DNA of 64,000 bases from Rhizobiales bacterium PAR1 (GCA_002256205.1 NKIW01000002.1:496001-560000); one strand, 5' to 3'. Positions 1 through 9,969 are shown, counted from the first letter of the stretch. Made by a program: numbers and translations. The notes: a model not told the origin generated them from the letters alone.

Positions 1-190
1 CGTTTTGCCGATCCTCGGGCACACCTCATGGCACCTCTATCGCCGGGTCGTTGTCTGACGCGCGGTGTGGCGGCGCACTGCGCGTCGGGCCAAAATAATT
101 TTATCACCCCTACTGAAAACGCCACAAACCGTGGCTATCTCTTGTCCTGTCGCCGCGGGGAGATGCGCGGCACATCCGAGGAGGCTTTGT

Positions 191-967
191 ATGAATCCCC
201 AAGAGCGTGCCGTGATCGACGGAATTTTCGAGCGTCTGAAGGGCGTGGCCAGCCAGCCGCGTGATCCCGAAGTCGAGCGCTATATCGCCGAGCTCGTGCG
301 GCAGCAGCCCTATGCGACCTACGCATTGGCGCAATCGACCTATGTGCAGGAACAGGCCCTCCTGAACCAGCAGCAGCAGATCGAGCAGCTGCAGGCGGAA
401 ATTGATCGCCTCCAGCAGGCACAGGCCCAACCCCAGACCGCACCGCAGAGCGGTGGTTTCCTTTCCGGCCTGTTCGGTGGCGGTGCAGCAGCTCAGGCTC
501 CGCGCCAGGAACCGCCGGCTTACGGCCAGCGTGGCGCACCGCCTCCGGGCTACCAGCAGCCGATGGCGCCACAAGCCCCGGCGAGCGGACCGTGGGGGCG
601 CCAGCCCCAGCAGCAGCAGGCCGCGGAAGCCCCTCCAGCCCGACAGGGCATGGGATTTCTGGGCACGGCGGCGGCAGCAGCAGCCGGCGTTGCCGGCGGC
701 ATGATGGTCGGCAGCCTGTTGTCGAATGCCTTCGGCGGTGGCCATGCCAATGCCGGTCAGAACGGTCTCGGCCTTGGCGGCATGGGCCAGAGCGGCATGG
801 GACAAGGCGGCTCACCGTTCGGCGGGCAGAACAACACCGGCAACCAGAATGCCCTCAGCCAAGAAGCGCAAGGCGCGAGCCCCGAGCTTCAGGACGAGGA
901 TGACAGCTACGACGACGATGCCGGCGATTTTGGCGCGGACGATGGCGGCGACACCTACGACGCATAA
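191..967 (+). CDS. DUF2076 domain-containing protein
   Basis: A 258-residue protein of the DUF2076 family, which is common in alpha- and betaproteobacteria and has no firmly known biochemical role. The N-terminus (about residues 1-45) matches the family start. A glutamine-rich, probably coiled-coil stretch follows at about 50-80, then a Pro/Gln-rich linker, an Ala/Gly-rich hydrophobic segment around 150-178 that could insert in a membrane, and a Gly/Asn-rich then strongly acidic tail. The start at 191 was chosen because GAGGAGG sits just upstream and the conserved family N-terminus begins there. An in-frame upstream ATG at 65 lacks such support. The gene appears monocistronic, with a strong terminator directly after it. 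Confidence 0.85.
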   Translation: MNPQERAVIDGIFERLKGVASQPRDPEVERYIAELVRQQPYATYALAQSTYVQEQALLNQQQQIEQLQAEIDRLQQAQAQPQTAPQSGGFLSGLFGGGAAAQAPRQEPPAYGQRGAPPPGYQQPMAPQAPASGPWGRQPQQQQAAEAPPARQGMGFLGTAAAAAAGVAGGMMVGSLLSNAFGGGHANAGQNGLGLGGMGQSGMGQGGSPFGGQNNTGNQNALSQEAQGASPELQDEDDSYDDDAGDFGADDGGDTYDA

Positions 968-996
968 GCGCATCGCTTCGCTCGAGACATAATAAA

Positions 997-1029
997 AAGG
1001 CCCCGGAAAACCGGGGCCTTCTTTCTTCC
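997..1029. terminator. Rho-independent terminator, bidirectional
   Basis: A perfect 10-bp stem (AAGGCCCCGG / CCGGGGCCTT, 997-1006 and 1011-1020) with an AAAA loop is followed by a T-rich run on the plus strand and flanked by an A-run giving U's on the minus strand. It lies between the convergent DUF2076 and L,D-transpeptidase genes and can serve both. Confidence 0.9.
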
Positions 1030-1059
1030 GGGGGGTCCGGTTTATAACTTCTGGAAGGG

Positions 1060-1965
1060 TCAGATCACGATCACCTTGGTGCCGACGCGCACGCGACCAT
1101 AGAGATCCTCGACATCCTGATTGCGCATCCGGATGCAGCCTGAGGAAACGGCACGACCGATCGTCTCGGGCTCGTTGGTGCCGTGGATACGATAGAGCGA
1201 GGAGCCGAGATACATCGCCCGCGCGCCCAGCGGATTTTCCGGCCCGCCCGCCATATGGCGCGGCAGATCGGGGCGGCGCTTGAGCATTTCGGCAGGCGGA
1301 CGCCAGTCCGGCCACTCACGTTTCATCGAAATCGTCTTGACGCCGGCCCATTCAAAACCCGGACGCCCGACGCCGATGCCATAGCGCAACGCGCGGCCAT
1401 TGCCCTGCACGAGGTAAAGGTACTTGCTCGGCGTATCGATCACCAGGGTCCCCGGCGCATGCGGGCCGTTGTAGGTGACTTCCTGCTTCTCGAACCGCGG
1501 ATCAAAGCCCGGCTGGATCGGCGCCGGCGTGCGATCACGCTGCATACCGCGGCCCGGCACACCCGGAAGCGCATTGGGATCATCCTCAAGCAGCGCCGGT
1601 CCGGCAAAGGCCTGCTGCTGGATATGGCCGCCCGGCGGTAGCGGCGCGGCGACGATATCCGGTCTATAACCCGGCGCCGGCATGGCCGGACGCGCGGAAA
1701 CCGGGGCGGGGCGGATATAGGTCGGCTGGCGCGGAGCGGCATAAACAGGAGCACCCTGACGATGCTGCGGCGTATTGCCGGTCATCAGGAATTCGATGAA
1801 ACCGCCACCCAGATCGCCACGCGCCGGGTCTGCCAGAGCAAGCGACGGCACAAGACACAGAGCCGCGACAGCCACTGTGAAACGCAGGTGCTGGAGCGAA
1901 CCAGCAGATTGTGGACGGCTAGATTGCGGACAGCGTGGGCCACCAGAGAACGCAGAACCAGACAT
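1060..1965 (-). CDS. L,D-transpeptidase (YkuD family), exported
   Basis: About 301 residues. YkuD-family L,D-transpeptidases form 3-3 peptidoglycan cross-links or attach proteins to the wall in the periplasm. An N-terminal hydrophobic stretch ending ALA-DP looks like a signal peptide (about residues 17-45). A Pro-rich spacer follows, then the C-terminal catalytic domain with the IHGTN and SSGCIRM motifs, giving catalytic His about 261 and Cys about 277. The start at 1965 places the signal peptide at the N-terminus; the open frame extends to 2103 but that extension does not look like coding sequence. The gene is divergent from the CheZ-like gene across an AT-rich regulatory region. Anchoring versus cross-linking activity cannot be told from sequence. 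Confidence 0.9.
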   Translation of the reverse strand: MSGSAFSGGPRCPQSSRPQSAGSLQHLRFTVAVAALCLVPSLALADPARGDLGGGFIEFLMTGNTPQHRQGAPVYAAPRQPTYIRPAPVSARPAMPAPGYRPDIVAAPLPPGGHIQQQAFAGPALLEDDPNALPGVPGRGMQRDRTPAPIQPGFDPRFEKQEVTYNGPHAPGTLVIDTPSKYLYLVQGNGRALRYGIGVGRPGFEWAGVKTISMKREWPDWRPPAEMLKRRPDLPRHMAGGPENPLGARAMYLGSSLYRIHGTNEPETIGRAVSSGCIRMRNQDVEDLYGRVRVGTKVIVI

Positions 1966-2330
1966 TGCGACATCCTTCACGAAACAGCTGACACGTGCCG
2001 GTTCCCACCGAACGCGCGGTTCGCGTGCCCATGGCGTTGGCACCAGTTCCGCAAGCGCGGGAGGCAACAGCCGAAGCATTCCGAACAAGACCGAAGTTGC
2101 CAAACGTCTCCCACCATTTAGATAAAATTTATGATTAACATAAAGTTCCGTTCATCAAGTTTGGAAACCCTTTGGATTAAGGTTAATTTTTGACAAATAT
2201 GAAAGCATAGATTTTCGTAAAATGTTGATAATGAATGAAACGTTCCAGAAAAACATACAAGCTAGGAACCTATACTTAACTTGTGTTGCGCAAGATCAAA
2301 ACTCTAGAATACCAACCAGAGATTGTGCCC
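1966..2330. promoter_or_regulatory. AT-rich divergent intergenic region
   Basis: About 365 bases separate the divergent L,D-transpeptidase and CheZ-like genes. The part from about 2110 to 2280 is markedly more AT-rich than the surroundings. A TTGACA hexamer at 2190-2195 could be a -35 element towards the CheZ-like gene, but no clear -10 sits at standard spacing. No RNA gene or terminator was recognised here. Confidence 0.4.
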
Positions 2331-3119
2331 ATGAGCGATAGTGCCCGTCGTTTCCGTATCGAAGGTGGTTCCCCGCGTCCTGCAACGCGTGCACCGGCCG
2401 TATCTTTCGCCATGTCCGACAATTTTGACCTCGGCATTGCGCCGTTGGCCGCCAATCTTGAGCCGGATGCCGGCAATGCGCCGATTCTTGAGGAACTGCG
2501 TGCACTTCGGGCGATGGTGACGCCGATGCAGTCGATCATTGAGAATCTCTCGGGCAATTACCGCAGCGAACTCAAAAGCGTCACGAACCTGCGCACCGAC
2601 ATCGATGAGATCGAGGAAGCCATTCGGGGCACCAAAAAAGAACTCGCGGCGATCAAGGTCGGCAACAACATCGGCGGCGTCGATATCGCCGCGCTTGAGC
2701 TGACCACCGTTGTCAGCCAGACCGAGCAGGCGACCAACGATATTCTTGCGGCTGCGGAAGCGATCGAAACTATTGCCGGCTCGATTCAGAGCGAGACAAC
2801 GCTCGACAATGCCAAGGCGCTCGCCTCAACCATCGCCGACAAGGTCACGACGATCTATATGGCGAGCAACTTCCAGGATCTGAGCGGCCAGCGCATCAGC
2901 CGCGTTGTCGACACACTCAACTTCATCGAAGGTCGCATCCACAGAATGATCGACGCCTGGGGCGGACTGCAGGCCTTGCACGATCTCATCGAGACAGAGA
3001 TCCGAACCAAGGAAGAAGAGCGCGAAACCGAAGGTGCAGCGGCGCTTCTCACGGGTCCGGTGCCGGTCAACGCCGAGGATCACGTCGATCAGAGCGCCAT
3101 CGACGCGCTGTTCAATTAA
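2331..3119 (+). CDS. CheZ-like protein phosphatase
   Basis: A 262-residue, largely alpha-helical protein. CheZ dephosphorylates CheY-P in chemotaxis. The diagnostic motif NFQDLSGQRI is present, with the Asp (about 183) and Gln (about 187) spaced as in the CheZ catalytic pair (D-x3-Q). The C-terminus, QSAIDALFN, resembles the CheY-binding C-terminal helix. The N-terminal 50 residues are variable and probably disordered. No chemotaxis gene is adjacent, so its partner is unknown; it could act on a non-chemotactic single-domain response regulator. The ATG at 2331 is used although a GTG at 2283 is in frame; neither has a strong SD. Confidence 0.8.
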   Translation: MSDSARRFRIEGGSPRPATRAPAVSFAMSDNFDLGIAPLAANLEPDAGNAPILEELRALRAMVTPMQSIIENLSGNYRSELKSVTNLRTDIDEIEEAIRGTKKELAAIKVGNNIGGVDIAALELTTVVSQTEQATNDILAAAEAIETIAGSIQSETTLDNAKALASTIADKVTTIYMASNFQDLSGQRISRVVDTLNFIEGRIHRMIDAWGGLQALHDLIETEIRTKEEERETEGAAALLTGPVPVNAEDHVDQSAIDALFN

Positions 3120-3131
3120 ACCCTCATCGGG

Positions 3132-4532
3132 TCATGACCTGCGCATCCGGATAAAGCGCCGGATGCCTGCAAGGTCGGTCGCGTAGGCGAGTGCAGCATA
3201 GGTCGCAGCGCCCGCGCTCACCATCAGAATGAGTGCAGGAAGGCCGGTCAGAACAGGCCGGAGGACCAGCACGACGCTCGCCATCGCCGCGAGTGTCAGC
3301 ACAAGACGTCCCAGAAAGGCCGTGCCCGGCAGGCAATCCCGCCCGATAGCGGCAAGAAGGCGCAAAGCCGCCGTGATCATTGCCGCCAAGAGAATGCTGG
3401 AGACGCTCTGAACCGGACCCAAAGCGCCAAGACGCGTCGCACCATAGGCCAGAGCACCTGCGATCAGCGCGGCAAGCGCCGCCTCGATGAGCCGCTGTGT
3501 ACGCTGTTCAAGCTGGAGGAAGGGGTGCAGCGCATATTGCACCAGCGCGTAGAGCGCGATTCCCGGCAGCAGCGCGGAAAGATAGGCGGCAAATGGCCCC
3601 CGGAAGTCCGGCCCCACTAGCCAAGGCTCGAGAGCACCGATCACCAGTACAAGCCCGAGTGCCATCGGCAAAAGGGTCGCAAGAACGATCTCGAGATTGG
3701 CACGCAGTCGCGCCCGGCCTGCTGCATCGCCCTGCTCACGCGCATCGCGCACCGCCAGCTGGAACAGCATCAGGTCGAGCGCCGTACCGATCGTGGTGAA
3801 AAGCTTCAAGCCGAAATCCAGCGCGAGACTGAACTGCCCGGCAGCGGCCAGCCCCGCCGCAAGGGCCACGCCTGAGCGAAGCCCGAAGAACAGCCCGAGG
3901 TAGAGGCAGTTTGTCAGCACAATCGGCGCGGAATAGCGCAACAGCGCGCGGATATCCGGCGCAGTCTCGGCAGCGGAAACGACAGGGCCATCCGGCGTCG
4001 CGTGCCGTTTCCGCGCGATTTCAAGCCCTGCGCTGGCCAGCACCAGCGACCCCAGAAAGCCTGCGAGCGCCGCCTCCCCCGTCGCAAACACCGACGCCGC
4101 GACCGGCAGGATGACAATTGCCAGACCGTTTCGCACCAGCATGAACAGCGCATAGCCGCGCTGGTTGAATTCCGCGCGCATCAGCGCCGCGCGGAAATCG
4201 GCAAAACCAGCGGCAAGCGCGGTCAGCGGCACCAAAGCGAAAAGCCAGCGATGCGCACCGCCGACGAGGGTCAGCACCAACGCGGCGACAACAAGCCCGG
4301 CCGCAATCCGCGTGAAAAGCATGAATAGGCGCGCGGTAAGGTCACCGCCTTCCCCGGCATGGTGAAACCGGGTCGCAGCGAGCCGGAGCCATTCCAGCGT
4401 CAGCGTCTGGAGCAGGACGGCCGCGGACAGCGCCAGCGCGTAGGCCCCGAATTCCGCCGGACCGAGCAGCCACGCCACCACCAGCCCCAGCGCGAACTGG
4501 ATCAGGGCGGAAGCAAGAAAGGCGGCGGACAT
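3132..4532 (-). CDS. Oligosaccharide/polysaccharide flippase family membrane protein
   Basis: About 466 residues with 12-14 predicted transmembrane segments and the MATE-like/MVF architecture of Wzx/RfbX-type flippases, which move lipid-linked glycans across the inner membrane. The N-terminal pattern (short hydrophobic helix, then WLLGPAEFGAYALA) is typical of this family. The second ATG (4532) is favoured because AAGG lies about 8 nt upstream; the first ATG (4538) is too close to it. Convergent with the CheZ-like gene (12-nt gap). No glycosyltransferases neighbour it, so the glycan substrate is unknown. Confidence 0.82.
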   Translation of the reverse strand: MSAAFLASALIQFALGLVVAWLLGPAEFGAYALALSAAVLLQTLTLEWLRLAATRFHHAGEGGDLTARLFMLFTRIAAGLVVAALVLTLVGGAHRWLFALVPLTALAAGFADFRAALMRAEFNQRGYALFMLVRNGLAIVILPVAASVFATGEAALAGFLGSLVLASAGLEIARKRHATPDGPVVSAAETAPDIRALLRYSAPIVLTNCLYLGLFFGLRSGVALAAGLAAAGQFSLALDFGLKLFTTIGTALDLMLFQLAVRDAREQGDAAGRARLRANLEIVLATLLPMALGLVLVIGALEPWLVGPDFRGPFAAYLSALLPGIALYALVQYALHPFLQLEQRTQRLIEAALAALIAGALAYGATRLGALGPVQSVSSILLAAMITAALRLLAAIGRDCLPGTAFLGRLVLTLAAMASVVLVLRPVLTGLPALILMVSAGAATYAALAYATDLAGIRRFIRMRRS

Positions 4533-4652
4533 CAGCATCGCCTTAGTGTCAGAAACTTGGCAATGATTGCAAGCCGGATTGCCGCCTCGATCCGAGGGGA
4601 GTAAGCAGGGATCAACTCATCCTTTTCCTGCCTCTTTTTTCGCAGGCGCGCC

Positions 4653-5459
4653 TTGTCCTATTTTTCGTTGATGATCGAGGCGTTCACGCGCTTTGTGCAT
4701 GATCCCGCATTCCTGCTGGTCGGCGGCGCGACGATTGCGCTGATCGCCTTCTCGAAAGGCGCATTCGGTGGTGGTGCGGCATCCATCGGCATTCCAATGC
4801 TGTCGTTTTTCATCGATCCGCTTGGCGCGGCGATGGTGGTCGCCCCGCTCGTCTCGGCGATGGATATGTTCACGCTGCGCGCTTTTGGCCCCTCGAGCTG
4901 GTCAAAACCGGATTTGCGCGTGCTTCTGCCTGGCCTGATGGTGGGTCTCGGGCTGGGGTGGTGGATGTTCGAGAAGATCGACCCGCGCTATGTCGGCCTC
5001 ACCATTGCGGTCATCAGCCTGAGCTTCGCGCTGCACTGGTTCATCCGCCGCGCGCGGAAAAGAGAGGTCGCGCCGAAGCCGACGCATGCCGCGCTCGGGG
5101 TTCTGGCTGGCACCGCCTCTGGCTTCACCACCTTCGTGGCACATGCCGGTGGGCCGCCGATCACGATGTACCTGATCCGCCGCGGGCTCGATAAACGACT
5201 GTTCGTCGGCACTAACACCGCGTTTTTCACCATCGGGAATTTGCTGAAACTGATCCCCTACGGCATTCTGCTGTCGCATCGGCCCGATGCTGCCATGGCC
5301 GCGCTGATGTTTGCGATCGTGATTCCCTTCGGCGTGCAGCTCGGCATACGGCTGCACCACAGGCTTTCACAGGATTCGATCCTGATCCTCACCAATATCA
5401 TGCTCATCTTGGGCAGCGGACGCCTGCTTTACGTCTCGATCAAGGCGCTGACAGCATGA
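4653..5459 (+). CDS. Sulfite exporter TauE/SafE family permease
   Basis: 268 residues, about eight transmembrane helices arranged as two repeats. The glycine-rich motif near residues 28-45 (FSKGAFGGGAASIGIPML) is characteristic of TauE/SafE (DUF81) permeases. These export small anions such as sulfite or sulfoacetate, and substrate cannot be assigned here. The proposed start is TTG at 4653 with AGG six bases upstream; ATG at 4671 is an alternative. The stop overlaps the next start (ATGA), so it is translationally coupled to the EamA transporter that follows. Confidence 0.87.
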   Translation: MSYFSLMIEAFTRFVHDPAFLLVGGATIALIAFSKGAFGGGAASIGIPMLSFFIDPLGAAMVVAPLVSAMDMFTLRAFGPSSWSKPDLRVLLPGLMVGLGLGWWMFEKIDPRYVGLTIAVISLSFALHWFIRRARKREVAPKPTHAALGVLAGTASGFTTFVAHAGGPPITMYLIRRGLDKRLFVGTNTAFFTIGNLLKLIPYGILLSHRPDAAMAALMFAIVIPFGVQLGIRLHHRLSQDSILILTNIMLILGSGRLLYVSIKALTA

Positions 5460-6346
5460 ACCTTGATCGCCTGCACCCGGCTCTGATCGCCATTCTCGGC
5501 ATCGGCGTCCTCAGTGTCATGGACGCGCTGATCAAAGCGATTGGCGCCGAGTTACCGTTATTCGAGATGATCTTCCTGCGGTTTGTTTTTGGCGTGGCGA
5601 CGGCAATGGCGGTCTGGGTCATAACCCGGCCTGCCCTGCCGAACCGAGAGGCGATCAAGATCAACCTCTTCCGGGGATGCCTTGTCACCCTGACCGTTTC
5701 GACCTTCTTTTATGCCTTGCGCACCCTGCCGCTGGCCGAAGCCATCGCGTTCTCCTTTCTCTCTCCACTGTTTCTCGCGCTTTTCGGTGCCCTGATTCTG
5801 GGCGAAAGAATCGGTCGCCACACCCTCGGCGGCCTCGCCATTGGCTTTCTTGGCATGGTGGTGATGGTCGGCGGACAAGGCTTCTCTGGCGTTAACCTGC
5901 ATCTGCCGGGCGCGGCCGCAGCCATTGCCTCGGCGGTCACCTACGCCTTCTCGCTGGTCTTGCTGCGACAACGCGCACAACAGGATGCGCTGATCACCAT
6001 CGTGCTGTTCCAGAATATCGTACCGGGAACGATCATCGCGGTTCCCGCCGTGATGACATGGGTACCCCCCAGCATGGGCGATCTCGGTCTGACCGCGCTG
6101 ATCGGTGTGATGGGCGTTTGCGGCCATCTCCTGATGGGTGCCGCGTTTCGCCGGGCGGAAGCCTCGCGCCTTGCGATCGCGGAATATTCCGCCCTTCTCT
6201 ATGCGACTGTTCTGGGATTTGTCTTCTTCAAGGAAATTCCCGGTCTTGCGACCCTTGCCGGCACCGCGCTCATTGTAATCGGTACCCTGCTCGCGATGCG
6301 CGAACGCGGTAACCCTGATGTGCCGCCGGTTGATCCGGCCCCTTGA
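5456..6346 (+). CDS. EamA/DMT family transporter
   Basis: 296 residues with about ten transmembrane helices in two EamA repeats (roughly 8-140 and 155-285), the drug/metabolite transporter fold used to export metabolites or amino acids. The start overlaps the TauE/SafE stop by four bases, so the two form a two-gene transporter operon. The stop codon TGA (6344-6346) lies inside the -35 hexamer of the groESL sigma32-type promoter, so no terminator separates it from the heat-shock operon. Substrate unknown. Confidence 0.88.
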   Translation: MNLDRLHPALIAILGIGVLSVMDALIKAIGAELPLFEMIFLRFVFGVATAMAVWVITRPALPNREAIKINLFRGCLVTLTVSTFFYALRTLPLAEAIAFSFLSPLFLALFGALILGERIGRHTLGGLAIGFLGMVVMVGGQGFSGVNLHLPGAAAAIASAVTYAFSLVLLRQRAQQDALITIVLFQNIVPGTIIAVPAVMTWVPPSMGDLGLTALIGVMGVCGHLLMGAAFRRAEASRLAIAEYSALLYATVLGFVFFKEIPGLATLAGTALIVIGTLLAMRERGNPDVPPVDPAP

Positions 6347-6370
6347 CTCTTCACGCTTCGACAACCATAT
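6342..6370 (+). promoter_or_regulatory. Sigma32-type (RpoH) promoter of groESL
   Basis: CTTGAC (6342-6347), a 17-nt spacer, and CCATAT (6365-6370) match the alphaproteobacterial RpoH promoter pattern. The -35 overlaps the stop codon of the upstream transporter. The predicted transcription start falls at the beginning of the CIRCE element. Confidence 0.8.
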
Positions 6371-6374
6371 CCCG

Positions 6375-6401
6375 TTAGCACTCGCATTTGGTGAGTGCTA
6401 A
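6375..6401 (+). promoter_or_regulatory. CIRCE element (HrcA operator)
   Basis: A perfect CIRCE: TTAGCACTC (6375-6383), a 9-nt spacer, GAGTGCTAA (6393-6401). HrcA binds this inverted repeat to repress class I heat-shock genes. It sits directly downstream of the sigma32-type promoter and 103 nt before groES. Confidence 0.97.
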
Positions 6402-6504
6402 AAATCCCTGACTGGTTCCGGCAGTCTGGTTCTGCGTCATCCCGCGATTGTCGCGAAGGCGTGCCGGAAACGTCGAATTTTTTGGAAGCTTCAAGAGGAA
6501 ACCC

Positions 6505-6795
6505 ATGACGAAGTTTCGTCCCTTGCATGACCGTGTCGTCGTAAAGCGCATCGAAAGCGAAGAAAAGACGAAGGGTGGCATCATCATTCCGGGCACCGCT
6601 CAGGAAAAGCCCCAGGAAGGCGAGATCGTCGCCGTCGGCCCCGGCGCTCGTGGTGAAGATGGCAAGCTCGTTGCCCTCGACGTCAAGAAGGGCGATCGCG
6701 TCCTTTTCGGCAAGTGGTCGGGCACCGAAGTCAAGATCGATGGCCAGGATCTCCTCATCATGAAGGAGTCGGACATCATGGGCGTAATCGCCTGA
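6505..6795 (+). CDS. groES: Co-chaperonin GroES
   Basis: 96 residues, full length. GroES caps GroEL rings during ATP-driven protein folding in the cytosol. It has the family N-terminus ([12 protein letters not shown]), the mobile loop around residues 17-32 ([15 protein letters not shown]) and the conserved GEIVAVGPG segment. Start at 6505 is set by AGAGGAA upstream. It forms an operon with groEL (48-nt gap), under CIRCE/HrcA and sigma32-type control. Confidence 0.98.
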   Translation: MTKFRPLHDRVVVKRIESEEKTKGGIIIPGTAQEKPQEGEIVAVGPGARGEDGKLVALDVKKGDRVLFGKWSGTEVKIDGQDLLIMKESDIMGVIA

Positions 6796-6837
6796 TTTCC
6801 GCCTGAACCAAAATTCCCCTTATTCAACCGGAGTTAG

Positions 6838-8490
<1,653 letters not shown>

Positions 8491-8521
8491 TCCATTCGCC
8501 TCCCGCGAAAGTAAAATCAGG

Positions 8522-8546
8522 AAGGGCACCGAAAGGTGCCCTTTTT
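8522..8546 (+). terminator. Rho-independent terminator of groESL
   Basis: AAGGGCACC / GGTGCCCTT nine-bp stem (8522-8530, 8535-8543), GAAA tetraloop, then a T-run. Confidence 0.93.
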
Positions 8547-8622
8547 GCTATTTGGCGCCTGCCTTTAGCGGCAAACCGTAAAACCTCCCTAATAGAGAGA
8601 CCTATTTTGAAAGGTGGTTCAT

Positions 8623-8691
8623 ATGACGATAAATGCGTTCAGCCTGATGGTCGGCGTTCTTTACGTTCTTCACGCATTCCGCGTGATCTAA
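8623..8691 (+). CDS. Candidate 22-residue membrane microprotein
   Basis: An ATG at 8623 is preceded by AAGGTGG (SD, about 6 nt upstream) and opens a 22-codon frame ending TAA at 8691. The predicted peptide is hydrophobic with one short potential membrane helix (core FSLMVGVLYVL) and a basic/aromatic tail (HAFRV). A strong terminator starts within 10 nt of its stop, so the ORF could form its own short transcription unit between groESL and doxX. I do not recognise a family. It could also be a leader peptide or a non-coding transcript, and coding potential is inferred only from SD, start, length and position. Confidence 0.5.
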   Translation: MTINAFSLMVGVLYVLHAFRVI

Positions 8692-8697
8692 AAAGTG

Positions 8698-8721
8698 GCC
8701 CGGAAAACCGGGCTTTTTTGC
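8698..8721 (+). terminator. Rho-independent terminator after the microprotein ORF
   Basis: GCCCGG, AAAA loop, CCGGGC then TTTTTT (8698-8719). It is compact and strong and lies immediately downstream of the 22-codon ORF. The remaining bases to 8853 are AT-rich and probably hold the doxX promoter. Confidence 0.88.
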
Positions 8722-8853
8722 ATTTTCAAAGGCAATTCAGATATTTAAAATTGCACAATTGCAATTTATCAGCGATTTCAAAGCGTTGACTTGTTGCTCC
8801 GGTTCTGGCTTCAACTTTCGTTTAAGAAACCCTTAAGCCTTGGAGCGAACCCG

Positions 8854-9252
8854 ATGAACTCACCTGCCCTCAACAACCTCGCACTGCTTGCCAGTCGCAT
8901 CCTGCTTTCTGCCATTTTCATTCAGGCCGGCTGGGGCAAGCTGATGGGCTATTCGAGCGGTGGCCCGCAGAAATACATGGAAGCCATGGGCGTTCCGGGC
9001 GTGCTGCTGCCGCTGGTGATCCTCACCGAACTCGGCTTGGGCCTGATGGTCCTTGTCGGCTTCAAGACCCGCATTGCAGCGTTCCTACTGGCTGGCTTCT
9101 CGCTGCTTGCCGGCCTGCTGTTTCACTTCAAACTCGGCGATCAGGGCCAGATGATCCATTTCATGAAGAATGTTGCCATCGCCGGCGGCTTCCTCAGCCT
9201 GATGGTCGCAGGCGCCGGTGCCTACTCGGTCGATGCCAAACTCGGCAAATAA
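8854..9252 (+). CDS. DoxX family membrane protein
   Basis: 132 residues, four predicted transmembrane helices, with the DoxX signature near the N-terminus (SRILLSAIFIQAGWGKL). DoxX-like proteins are small inner-membrane proteins linked to redox and oxidative-stress functions, with no settled activity. ATG 8854 is chosen for the TTGGAG upstream; a longer frame from 8791 lacks support. Apparently monocistronic, with a terminator 23 nt after the stop. Confidence 0.88.
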   Translation: MNSPALNNLALLASRILLSAIFIQAGWGKLMGYSSGGPQKYMEAMGVPGVLLPLVILTELGLGLMVLVGFKTRIAAFLLAGFSLLAGLLFHFKLGDQGQMIHFMKNVAIAGGFLSLMVAGAGAYSVDAKLGK

Positions 9253-9274
9253 GCCGGGGCCATGCCTAACCTTC

Positions 9275-9300
9275 AAGGGCGCCTTCGGGCGCCCTTGCTA
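9275..9300 (+). terminator. Terminator after doxX
   Basis: AAGGGCGCC / GGCGCCCTT nine-bp stem (9275-9283, 9288-9296) with a UUCG tetraloop and a short T-containing tail. It abuts the stop codon of the convergent methyltransferase gene. Confidence 0.82.
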
Positions 9301-9969
9301 TTTCAGGCGCCAAACGCTGGTCTTCTTGATCTCGTTATCCTCAAGCGCACCAACCACCGGCACCATATAGGTCGCCAGTTCCTCAAGCCGCGCCTTGGGA
9401 AGATAGCTGCGGCCCGGATCGCCAATCAGCACCTTGGCACCACGCGTCTGCAAGGCTTCAAGCCAGCCGATCACCCGGCCCGCCATGCCCTGTTCATAAC
9501 AGACATCCCCGGCCAGTACGACATCCCAGCCCTCATCAAGCCCGATGACATCGGCAAGGCGGATATCCAGCGTCACGCCGTTGGCCTCCGCATTGAGATC
9601 GATCGCCACCTCCGCAAAAGCGTCAATTTCAACCGCTTCCACCGAGGCCGCACCTGCTTTGGCCGCTGCGATGGCGACAAGCCCGGAACCCGAAGCAAAG
9701 TCGAGCACGCGCGCGCCGCGCACAACGTCGGGATGATCGAGAAGATATCGCGCGAGGCCTTGCCCGCCAGCCCAGGCAAAAGCCCAGAAGGGCGGTGGCA
9801 GTCCGATTTCCTCGAGTTCCGTTTCGGTTTTCTGCCACAAATCGATGGCTTCATGCGCGACATGCAGCATGATTTCCGGCACGTGCGGAACGGGCCTGAG
9901 CACCGAATTCGCGCGAATGAACCGCGTCTTGCCAGCGGCATCATCAAGGGGCGGCGGAGGCTTGGTCAC
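9298..9969 (-). CDS. Class I SAM methyltransferase, ETF-beta lysine methyltransferase-like
   Basis: 223 residues. The translated sequence has PPFWAFAWAGGQGLARYLLDHP before a Rossmann methyltransferase core (LDFASGSGLVAIAAAKAGA, about 90-108) and a GDVCYE motif further on. This arrangement matches the METTL20/ETFBKMT group, which methylates lysines of the electron-transfer flavoprotein beta subunit; bacterial members exist in Rhizobiales. Function by homology only, and the etf genes are not in the window. It is divergent from the RND adaptor gene with about 157 nt between. Another small protein or nicotinamide methyltransferase is the alternative. Confidence 0.75.
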   Translation of the reverse strand: MTKPPPPLDDAAGKTRFIRANSVLRPVPHVPEIMLHVAHEAIDLWQKTETELEEIGLPPPFWAFAWAGGQGLARYLLDHPDVVRGARVLDFASGSGLVAIAAAKAGAASVEAVEIDAFAEVAIDLNAEANGVTLDIRLADVIGLDEGWDVVLAGDVCYEQGMAGRVIGWLEALQTRGAKVLIGDPGRSYLPKARLEELATYMVPVVGALEDNEIKKTSVWRLK

